Positions 15,901 to 27,900 of a stretch of 40,197 bases of DNA are shown in pieces. The DNA is taken from the NCBI GenBank assembly GCA_964409645.1, contig CAYPEK010000031.1, positions 1-40,197 on the forward strand, in the 5' to 3' direction. The notes under the pieces are model-generated. The model had not been told where the DNA came from and made no database searches. It was given only the letters and a program-made list of their open reading frames with translations. Both the position numbers and the translations under genes were made by a program. The DNA is from CAYPEK01 sp964409645. GTDB taxonomy: Bacteria > UBP15 > UBA6099. The stretch's first letter is position 1; every line of letters starts with the position of its first letter.

Positions 15901-18900
15901 CACACCATTTCGCTCTGGCCGTTCATCGTGGCGGTGACAATCGCCGAGCCAGTATTCGGGTCGTCGTACATCATGATCCTGTTATTCGCGGAATCCCACG
16001 ACCACTGGCCCGCCGCCGGGATCGTGTCGTCGGCAACGTTTTCGAGCGCAACCGGCCCGCTGCCCGTGTTGAGCTTCACGAATTCCGGTTTCGCCATAAT
16101 CTTCGCATCCGCGTTCGAGCAGTAATTCGCGGCGCAAGCGGCCGCACACGCCGCCGCCGCGCACCACTGCGCAATGGTCGAGTCGGCGGTGATAAGACCG
16201 TCGCCCGCGGGAGCGACACGCAAGTAATCCGGCCCGGAGCGGGCGTTGAACGAGCCGGGCGTGCCTGCCGCAACAGGCGGCGCGGCCGCCGTACCGAGGT
16301 CGCCGCCGATCGTCAGCTCTTCGTCGAGAGTCGCGTAGAAACCGTCAGTTCTTATATTGTTCGCGAACACGCCCGCGTAGTGCGGGTTGACTGAGGAGAC
16401 ACATCCGGCGGCGTACATTTCGAGGCACCACGCGCCCACGCCGGGTATCGCGCCGCACATATCGCCCGCGCCGGTGAGGTATTCGAGCCGGCTCACTACA
16501 AGACCGTCCGCCGTCGAGTCCGCCTGATCGTCATAAGCGCCGACCGACAGACCGTTCCTGTCGTATCCTCGCACAAAATTGGAGGTATCGACACCACCCG
16601 TCACTTGCGTGTAAAGGCCGTCCGCGCCGCCCGTTGTCATTTCGGTCACACCGTCCGGATAGAAAACCTTGAACTCGACAAACGACGGAAGCCACGCGGG
16701 AGTCATTGTCAGATACTGTATGCTCAATTTATTGTTGCGCTCAGTGATGAACTGGATGAAAGTGGCGTTTCCGGCGTTATCGTAAGCGGTGACGGTCACC
16801 ACATCAGCCGTCGTGTTCGACGAATCTATGTCGTAGGTCGCGCTCCATGCCGCGGGATCGGCCGCGTTCGCGGGCGATTCGCCGAATGCATCGCTGAACG
16901 TCACCCTGTTCAGGCCGGAGAGCGCGTCGGATGCCGTGCCTGATACCGTGAACGGCTCGACGCCGCTCATGCCCGCCCCGTAATACAGTCTCCCGTTCGC
17001 GGGCGACACCCAGAGGTAGTCGGACGATTCGGTGATCGCGGACATCGGTACTTGCGGCGGCGTAACATCCTTTCTGAAATAAAACGCGTCGGTCAGCGTC
17101 TCGGTCAGACCGGACGTACACACGGCGCGGATCGAAACCCAGTTGATGCCTTCCTGCGCGGCCGCGAAATCGGCGGCGGCTATCGGCCAGTCAGCCGTGT
17201 AAACATTAACGCCCGCCCCCGGGCCGATGAACGTCTGCCACGGCATTATCTCCGTTCCGGTGCCGGCGCTCATCCCCTCCGCGCTCCAGAACGTGTACTG
17301 CGCGTAATCGAGATTGTCGCAATCGGTGTAAAAATCGACATCGTACAGAGCGCCCGCCGCGTTGTGCCACACGTCGTCATTCGGTTGGTTATCGACAATT
17401 GTGACAGAGCCTCTTTTGTAATATGTAAACGCGCTAACGGGCGCGGACACGTTCGGCGGATACGAGAGGTCGAGGGTGCTGATCCGCAATGTATAAGTCG
17501 CGTTGCATGTCGGCGTGGTTGCTGTGAAAGAGTTGGCGATCTGGAAAGCCGTCGGGACCGCCGCCGGGTCGGTGCTGAATATGACGTAATAGCCGTCGAG
17601 ACCGGCGTTTGCGGGCGTACCCGGCAGATCGGACGGCGCCGCCCATTCGAAGTACGGATGTACGCTCGTGTAGCTGCCGCCGTTGACGATCGGCATCAGC
17701 TTGCTGTCCGACGCCCAGCCGAGCACAGGCACAACAGGCGTTTCGGGCGCATTCGCGTCGTATCTGTACGTGAACGATGTCACCGCCGCGCCTTCATTTT
17801 CCGCGTTGTCGGTCGCGGCGATGCGCAGGTAGTATTCCCAGCCGGACACGAGCAGCTGCGCCGGAACGTAACTCTGAGTTGTTGCCGCCGCCGTCGGTAC
17901 GCCTGCCGGGTCCGTGCCGAAGTAAACCTTATATTCTTTGAGCCCGGAATTCGCGGGAGTGACGGGCAGATCGCTCGCGGCGCTCCACTCGAAATACGGT
18001 TGCGGATAGCTGTACCAGTTGCCGGATGCGAGCGTTACATTTTTCGCCGAGGAATCGAACGCGGACGCCGTCACGCCGTCGGGAGCGGTCGAGTCGTATC
18101 TGTAGGTAAAAACCGTCGAGGCCGACGACGTGTTGCCGACGTTGTCTCGTGTGCTGATGCGCAAGTAATAAGTCCAGCCGGATTCGAGTGCTGCTGACGG
18201 CACGTAAGACTGGGCCGTCGTCGCGTTTGCCGGGACACCCGCCGGGTCCGTGCCGAAATAGACAACAAACTCATTGAAACCTGAACTGAGCGCGGGTGCC
18301 GCCGGGAGGTCCGAACCGGCGCTCCATTCGAAATACGGCGCGGGGTGGTTGTACCAGTTGTCGCTTGTCAGTGCCGTGCTCTTGGCGGTCGAGTCGAACG
18401 CCGTCGCGGTGGGAATCTCCGGCGCGAGCGTATCTTTAAGGATATAGAAGGCATCTTTATATATTGTTACAAGGTCGTTCATATCAGTGACGCGGATCGA
18501 AACAAAGTTGATGCCGTCCGTTGCGGCGGCGAACGCGGCGTTGCTGATGCTCCAGTCGGCTGTATATGCGTGGGAGCCGTAATTCGGGCCGATCAGCACC
18601 GTCCACGGGACTACCTGCGTTCCGGTTCCTGTGTCCGCGTCTTCGGCGGTCCAGAGTGCGTATTCGACGGTGTCGAGGCTCGATGTGCAACCGCCCGCGA
18701 AATCAACGTCGTACACGCCCGTGTTCGCATTGCGCCACGTGTCGTCACCCGTCTGGTTGTCGCTGACGTCGATCTGTCCCGCCCACCTGTAAACGAATGC
18801 GGTGGCGGCGGAGGATGTGACATTCGGCGACACAGCACTGTCGCGGGTTTTTATGCGCAGGTAGTAATCGGCGTTGCAGACCATTGCCGCCGCTGTGTAT

Positions 18901-21900
18901 GTCGCGGTCGTCTGGTATGCCGTCGGGTCGAGAGACGGATCGGTCGAGAACCCGACGAAATATCCGGCGACACCGGAGTTCACCGGCAACGGGTAGTCGC
19001 TCGGAGTTGCCCACTCGAAGTACGGGCTTGCGTGGGAATACGCGCCGCCCGACGTGATCGTGTCGGCCTTGGCGTCGTCGCTCCATCCGTTGACAGGTGT
19101 CGTCGGGTTATCCGGCGGGATCGAATCCTTGCGGAAGATGAAACCGGCGGTTCCCGTGGCGAAATCGTCCGTGCGCCAGTTGCCCGCGGCATCGAGGCCG
19201 CGGACGCCGATGCGCGTCTCGCCCTGCGGCAGCGACGCCCATGCGATTGTCCAGTCCGTCGTGTAAGAAGCCGCCTGCGAGCCTGTCCATATATTTGTCC
19301 ACGCGCCCTCGCCGATTTTGTAGTCGAACTGCGCGAGCGGCGAATCGGATGTCCAGATCAGGTCGATGTCGTTCGCGACGTTGGCACTGTACCACGGCGT
19401 GTAACCGCCCGCCGTGATCGGCGTATTGTAAACAATCGCGGGGGGCACTGTGTCTTTGCGGACGTAGAACGAATCGACTGCCGTCGTCACGTTTCCGGCT
19501 TCGTCGGTGAGGCGGATGGTAACGTAATTCACGCCCTCCGGCAGCGACGCGTAATCGATCTGCCAGTCGGTTGTATAAGTCGGGAAATTGATGTTGTCAG
19601 CGATAGTTGTCCAGCCGAGAACCTGCGTGCCGGTCTGCCCGGGGCCGGTGTAAACCATGTATTCCGCCCTCTTCAGGTCGCCGCACGTGTCGGTGAAATC
19701 GACATTGTAAGCGGTTCCCGCGGCGTTGCGCCACGTGTTGTCGCACGTCGGGCAGCCGCTCATGTTGTTGACGATTGTCGGCTTATTGTTGTCGTAGTTG
19801 TAAACGAATGTCGTGACCGGGTCCTGCACGTTGCACACGTGGTCGCGGGTTCTGACGCGGAGATAGTAGGTCGAACCGCACGAAAGCGCGACGGATGAAT
19901 CGAAGTAATTGTTCTTTTGGAACGCGGCCGGAATCACGCTCGGGTTGGTCGAGAACGAAACATAATAACCCTCGATGCCGACGGAATGGCCGACCGGGTT
20001 GTCATTCGGCACCGGCCACTCGAAATACGGATTGTCGTAGGGGTACCAGTCGCCGTTGGTTAGGCCGATCGCCTTCGAGGAGGAGGCGAAACCTGAAACA
20101 GTCGGGTTGTCCGGGTTCATATTGTCGTTGCTGAATTTTATGTTTACGTAATCATTATGACCGACCTTGTCATATACAGTGAAGCGCACCGTCTGGTCGG
20201 GCGTGACGTCGCCGGCGTCGATGTTGTAGAACTGCTGCCACGGGGTCTCGGTGTCGGGCGTCTGAATCGCGTCGCCGAACGCTGCGTCACCCTGCAGCTT
20301 CCATTGCGAGCCATACGACTGCATGTTGTCCGTCCAGTTGACTACGACCGTGAATTGGTTCGGCGCACCCGGGAAAAGCGAGTAGCTCGACGACGGGCGG
20401 CTCTGATACCACACCGTGCAGATCGGGTCCTGCGAAGGATCGCCGCAGACAACGCCGTCGGTGGTGCCGTGCAGCGGGCAGTCGTTGCCCATTATCGACT
20501 GTACGTTCGGGACGTTGACAATCTCCGGCGCGGTTGTGTCGAACACGGTTTTATCCGAAGCGTGGAGCGTCTGTATCGCGTTGTATTCGTTCTTATATTC
20601 GACGTAAACCGTCTTCTCCCCGTCGGCGGCGCCGCATCCCGCGCCGGTGGTGATGTCGAACGCCGATGTGGTTTTGCTGAACGGCATCCACGCCGACCAG
20701 TTCGCGTTGTTGCACGAGAACCTCATCGAGTCGGCCGCGTTGCAGTTCGTGCCCGCCGGGTCTTCGCACGTGAGAGTCAATTCGGGAGTCGTATCTTCGG
20801 TACAGCAATTCATCAGTTCGGTTATCGCGATCGTGCCGGTTGTCGGCGGGTGCTTCGCCTCCGGATAGACATCGTATCTGAAACCCGTTGTCTGACCCGA
20901 ATTCGTCAGCCGGAACCTGTAGTCGTAATTCATCGCGGACGGCTGCGGCTTCACGGAGAACCAGAACTCCGTATATGTTTCGCCGGACAGCATATATGAC
21001 GAGACGAGGCCGGTTTCGCTGTATCTGCCGTTCACCGCGGACGCGCAGCCCGTGTAACCGGTTACGAACGCCGCCGTGGTCACTGTAGCGCCGTCCGCGC
21101 CCCATGCGCCGTCCACTGCTTTCCAGTCCGTCGAGAACAGCGTCAAATCCGTCCACGGCCCCGGCGTACCCTCCGGGTCTTTCTGGTACTGAAGCCTCCA
21201 GTTGAACGGGACCGCGGGATCGGTGTGCTCGACGCGCACCGCGAGAATGTACGTCACGCCGTTGGTCATCCCGGCGGGCACTCCCGCGCCGCCGAACACC
21301 GGAACCACGAGATTCTCGCTCCAGTTGTACGCCGCCTGATGATTGTTCGGCACAACGACGTAAAGCGCCGCCGTCTGCGTGTAGATTCCCAGCGGTTGCG
21401 GATTGTCGCCCGCGTTATCGACTTCGACCGTCCTGAAATAATACGTGCCCGTCACGCCGGGCCGCACGGTGAAGTCTTCTTCATAAAGGATGTTCATGTA
21501 TTTATCCTGAGTCGCGGGCTGGTTGTTGTCTTCATGGTAGATACCGTCGGACGGCGTGCCGGACAGAATGTGCGCGGCTGCCATCAGGTCGCCTTCCGTG
21601 TGGTCCGGGTCGTCCCAGCCGCGCACGAGCGTCGCATCAGTCATCAGAACAGGCGACGAAAATGCCGCATCGGTATCATACTGCACTGCGAGCTTGTGGC
21701 CGTTCCACGCGGCGTTACGCGACCTCACCCCGACGCGCAGGTGGAGCGTGTCGTTCACAACCGCGTACGCGGGCGTGTTCTCAAGTTCAATCGCCGCCTC
21801 ATCCTGATCCGTCCATCTGTACGAAACCTGCTGCCGCGCGACGATTCTGCATTCCGGGTAAGTCAAATAAGACATTCCGTAAGTCGAGCCGGTGTTCGTC

Positions 21901-24900
21901 ACGCGGAACCGGTATGCGTTGCCGAATGTCGATGCGTTACCGCGCACCGAGTACCAGATTTCGGTGTACTTCATAGCAGCGAGCGAGAACGAAGCCGTCT
22001 TCCCCGTTTCGGAATAAACGCCGTTTACAACGGTGCAGCCCGTGCAGTTGGTGTAACCAGTCGTCGCGAACACGCCCGTTCCTACCGCCGCGCCGTCCGT
22101 GCCCCATGCGCCGTCCACGGCGCTCCATCCGGCGGATGTCGTTGTAACGTTCGTCCAGTCGCCCGGCGTGCCGTACGGATCGCTCTGATACTGCAACTGC
22201 CAGTCGTAATTTGTATTGAGCGAGCTGTTGTTCTCGATTTTTACCGCGATTATGTAGTTCACTTCGGTCGTGAAATCGAGCGTCGCGTTCTGGCCGTTCC
22301 ATGCGGGCGACGCCGCGTTCACCGACCAGTTATATTTAGTCTGATAGTCGATAGGCGTTGAAATGTTTATCTCCGCGATTTCCGAATACTTATCGAGCGC
22401 GCGCAGGAAATTCCCCGAGTCGTCGAGTTCGACCACCCTGATGTAATAGCTGCCTAAGGAAACCGGCTGAATCGTGAAATCCTCCTCGTATGTAACATCC
22501 GCCCTGCCCGTCTCGACGAACGGCGTATTGTCCTCATGATAGAGGCCGTTGCCGCTTGCGCCGCCGAGCATTTTCAGGCCTGAAACTTCATCGCCGTTTG
22601 AGTGGTCCGTGTCGTCCCACGATTTGAGCGCGGAGGAAGAGGCAGTCAACAGCACAGGCGCGGTGAACGCAATCGACGTGTCGTACTGGAGGCCGAGTCG
22701 ATGGGCGGCGTACGCGCCGTAATTGCCGCGGATGCCGATACGCACATGCAACTTGTCGCCAGAAGCGGCGATTATGCCGACGTTCTCGACGTCGAGCGCG
22801 GCCTCGCCCGCGTCCGCCCAGCGGAACGCCGTCATTTCGCTCATCGGCTCCGCCGCCTGCGGGTAAACGCTATAGATGAAACCGGACGTCGAGCCGGTGT
22901 TTGTCAGCCTGAAATCGTACGTGCTTTTCGCCGCCTGCGACGTCGGCGTCAGGCAGTACCAGTATTCGGTGTAGCTGCCCGCGCCGAGCGAGTCGGTGAT
23001 CGTGCCGCGTTCGGAGTAGTAGCCGGTTTCGGCCGCGCCGATTCCCACCCCGCCGTTCGTGGCGAACACCGTCTGCGGGATCGTCTTTCCGTCAACGCCG
23101 TAAGTGCAGTTCGCGGCTTTCCAGTCGGCGGATGCCGCCGTCACGTTCGTCCAGTCGCCGGGCGTGCCGCTCGTGCGCTTGTACTGTAGTTGCCAATTAT
23201 AGACAGACGCCGCGCTCCCCTGATTTTGCGTCTGCACGGCGAGCAGATACAAGTTGCCGGGAGCATACGCGAGCAGGTTGTTCGTCGGCTGGAACTGCGG
23301 GCTCGACGCGTCCGCCGCCCACGCGAAGAACGTCTGGTAGTTGGTCGGTATCGCCGCATTGACGGCGATCGTTTTGCTGTAAACATCGAGTGGCTGCGGA
23401 TTGCCGCCCGCGGCGTCCACGGACACGACGCGCAGGTAATATGTTCCGGCCGAGATCACCGCAACCGTGAAATCTTCCTCGTACATTATGTCGCGCAGAT
23501 AATCCTGCGCCGCGGTCTGCACATTGTTTTCGTGATACACACCGTCGTAAGGGTTGCCGCTCAGCATCTTGGCGCCGGAGACCACATCCCCCGCGTTATG
23601 ATCCGTATCGTCCCACTCGGCGACCGGACTCGACGAAACCGTCACAAGCGAAGGCGACGGGAATGAACTGTCAGTGTCGTACTGAAGTGCGATCCTGTGC
23701 GCCGCCCATTCGTTGTTATTGCCGCGCACGGCGACACGCAAGTGGAGCGGCTGGTTCACCGCCACGCCAGCCGCCGTGTTCTCCGGGGCGACCGACGACT
23801 CGTTCTCATCCGCCCATCTGTAACTCACCTGCTCGCGGGTTGTCTGCCTCGCCTCCGGGAGACTCTGGTAGCTTATCAGCGACGTGGTACCGGCGTTCGT
23901 AACTCGGAACCGGTACGAATTGCCCGCCGCATACGAAGTCGGCTTAACCGACCACCAGAACTCCGTGTACTGATTGGCCGCGAGCGCAAACGTACTACCG
24001 AACGCGCCGCTTTCGTCATATCGGCCTGCGAGAACCGTTCCCGTCCCGGCGCCCGTCACGAATCCGCCGGTTGCAACTGTCCCCTCATCCGCGCCCCACG
24101 CACCGTTCATTGAAATCCAGTCGCACGTGCCGCAAGTGAGCGTCACGGGCGTCCAGTCGCCGGGATTTGTATAAGGGTTTCTCTGATATTCAAGCCGCCA
24201 CGTGTAGCTCGTCGCCGCCTTCCCTTCCACTCTGACCGCGACGATGTAATTAGTGTTCACGACAAATTCGAGCGGGGTGTTCGCACCCGTCGCCGTGTAA
24301 GGAGAAGTATTCTGCATCCAGTTGTAGGCTGTGACCGCCGCACTCGTCGATTCGACGATCAGCTTCGCGGGCACCGCGTAGGAATCGAGCGCGCTCTTGA
24401 AAGTCCCGTCGGCGTTCAGTTCGACCACGCGGATGTAGTACGTTCCTGTATTTAAAGGATTTACCGTGAAGTCTTCTTCGTACATTACGCTCGAATCTTT
24501 AGCCTCGGCGGGCGGCAGACTGTCCTCATGGTATATACCGCTGTCCGTCGCCGCACTCAGAAAATGTATCGCCACCGGATCGCCCTTCAGGTGGTCGGGG
24601 TCGGTGTCGTTCCAGTACTGCATCGCAGTCGAGGAGCCGGTTATCAGCATCGGCGCCGTGAAGCCGGATGCCGTGTCGTATTGAAGTCCGAGGTAGTGCG
24701 CGCCGCGTTGCGCGAAATTGCTCCTCACGCCCGCCCGCAGATGGAGCTGAGCATTCTTCTGCGTGTTGATGTATTTGTTCTCGACCGCCACCGGAGACTC
24801 AGTCGCATCGAGCCACCGCCAATCCGCCTGTTCGAGCGTTGAGCCGTAGTTGATATTCAGCAACGCGGTATTGAACACCATCGACGACTCGTCGAAGTTC

Positions 24901-27900
24901 GTGTTGAGCGCGCCCTTTATCCACACGCGTACCTTCAGCAGCCCGGAACTGTTCATGTACGCATCGCTGAAACTTGATGTTTTCGATCTAATGAGCGGCT
25001 TTTCCGGATGCGTGTCGGACGTTTCATCCCAGAGGTACGCCTCCGTGCCCGCCGTGCGCCAGCCGGACGCGGTCGGGGTCAGGAACTGCGGCCCCATGTC
25101 TTCCCAAAGCCCGGTTGTGAAATTGAATAACTGCACGCGAGATTCGTATATCGTGTTCCAGTCCGCGGGGTTCGTCACGGGCGCACTGCCGCTCTCAACG
25201 CCGACAAGATACATCTCCGCGTTGAATGCAAGCGAGTTGATTGCGCGGCCGGTGATTCCGTAAGCTGAAAGGTTGTACCAGAACTCGACCCATTCCTGCT
25301 GCGGATCGAATTTCTCTATGTCCTTCATCGAAAGCCCTGCATATTTCGTGTCGCTCGCGGCGAGGTCGCCTATCGTGTCGTTTGTCACAGAGCAACTGCC
25401 CTGATTCGTCGTCGTCGAGTAATACGACGCGACAAAGATGCTCATGAACGACGGGTTTGAGTCAACGAGCATGTGGCACGGGGCAAGGCCCGTCACAGCG
25501 CCCGACGGAAGGTAAATTTTGCGGCTGCCTGCCGGGTCGCCGATCCCCGGGCTGCGCAGCACGCCTTCGATCTTGATATTGTTCGCGAGCACCTGTGCGT
25601 CAATCGTGTGGCCGCTCACCGCCGTGTCCGCGATGTCGAACGCTATAAAAATCGAGTGTGTGGTGTTCTTCGTTTCAAAATCGAGCGAACCGGTAAACGT
25701 CACCTCGCCGCCGCCGAACGGCTGGTGCGTCGTGCCGAACGGAGTGCCCGTGTTGAAAAACGGCAACGTGCCCGTGTAGTACGCCGACACGCCGGAAACG
25801 TCCGTATCCGATATGTTCTTTGACGTAATAGTTATGCTTTGGAGAGTCTGCGGAGAGCCGACACCGCTTACCGGGAAGTCGATTCTCAACACCTGCTGGT
25901 CTTTATCTCCGGGACGCACGTTCGCCGTCGTGCTGTTCACCACTATGATACGACCGAGTGTCTGGGGCGGCGCGATGGTCCTCTGCCCTGCCGGGTCGAT
26001 CGTCACAGTTCCCGGATATGCGCCGCCGCTTGTCACGATACCGCCAGCGTCAATCCTTAAGTCCAGCACATTGCCGGTCTGCGCCACGGGAGAAATGTTG
26101 TACACGACAAAGAAATAAACAACCGAGTTGGACGGGAGCGCGAGCGTATCGTCGAATGTCGCGACGCCGCCGGCAAACGGAGTGTTAGGCGTGCCGAACG
26201 GTGTCGAAGTCTCGAAGAACTTGCTCGTGCCGGTGTAATAAATCGTAACGCCGGTGACATCGCTATCCGCGCTGTTTTTGCTTTTAAGCACTATCTGCGT
26301 CAGGTTTTCAGGGGCCGCCGTCGAAACCGCCAGCCTCAGCATCTGCGCATTCTGTTCGCCCTGTGAAACCTGAGTTATATACGGGTGCATGCCCTCGACT
26401 TTATAGTCGGGGCGCGTCTGCTCCGTGCCGAGAGTCAGGGTCGGCTCAGGGCTGACGAAATAGCGCACGAGAAGATTGTCGAACCATCCGCGTTGCTGAT
26501 TGGCCTGTAGTCCGATCTGTCCGGATGTGAACGACCAGTCCGTGCCGCTCTGGTCGGCGGTGTAGTTCGTCCGCTTGTGATACCAGAAATAATGACTGCT
26601 GCGGTAGATTCCGTATCTGAAACGGCGGATGACGGGCGGGTCGCCGCAGAACGCGGGCGGGAAGTACGTCTTCACCGCCGGTATGCCGGACACCTGACAG
26701 TTGCGCTCCGCGAGGTCAGCGCGTCCGATGCACGGCGAGTTATAACCCTGCGTCCCGTCGCACGTCACCGCGCCGGTCGTGCAGTCGCCGCTCGTGCTCG
26801 TGTACTTTACTCTCAGGTTGTTCGACATGTGCGCGTAGAATGCCGACACGTTGCTTTTCCAGCGTAGCGTGAAGTTCGTCGTACCCGAGTACGGATACGT
26901 CTTATCAACGTATTCGTCAGCCTGCACGAGCACGTCCGCGAGGTCGATTCCGGTGAGCCTGATGCCCGCGCCGCAGTTATCACCGCAGTCGAACGTGATC
27001 CGCCCGTTCGTCGCGTCATAGACAATCAGCGACGAGTTATCACCGTGAATGTCGAGCGATTTACCTATGGTATATCTGCTCATCGAGTCGGTCGTGAAAT
27101 CGTCGTGCCATACGTAAACGCTGTTCGGATCCTCGGGCGGCGCGCCGGCGTCCGGGTTGCCGTAGTACAGCCAGTAGTTGCTGTCGCTTCCGCCGCCGGG
27201 AATTTCTATGTATGTCGGGAACCATATTTCGGTGTTGGAATTGTTCCAAGGAGTGTAGCCGCCCGACTCACCGGTGCAACCGACGTTGTCGCCCTCGCAA
27301 CCCGGTTCGTTAACGCGGTTCAGCGGGATATAATCCTCGCCGTTGTAATAGAACACGCGCACGTCCTTGCCGCCGGCGAAAGAACACTTGCCCGTCCCGC
27401 TGCCGTAACAGGTGGCGTGGTCCATATTGAACTCGACAGAGTAGCCTTTCGGCAACACCGTCGAGACACTGTTCTTGACGGTCAATTGCTTCCTGTACGC
27501 ATAACTGCCGTTCGGTATCGTGCCGACGACCTTGATGACGCCGGTCGAATCGGTCGGGCCGACGCTGCTCGCCGCGGTCACTACTCCCGTGCCGACGGAA
27601 GTCGCGGTCAGCATCCCCGTCGATGGATTCATCGCGCCGATCTGCGTATCGATCGACCATGTGACTGTTCCGAGATTCGACGTCGTGTTGCCGTACACAT
27701 CCTTGCCGGAAACAAAGAACTGAAGTGTTGCGCCGACTTCAAGTTCGGCCGTGTCGGGCGTCACCGTCAGCGACACCGCCTGCCCGCCGACGATCACCGT
27801 AGTCCCCGAAAGATTCACAGGGAATGCCCCCGCGATTGTTCCGTTCGCCGACACCGCGTCGGCCGCGCTGTTGATTTCAAGATCGATGAGCCGTCCGGCA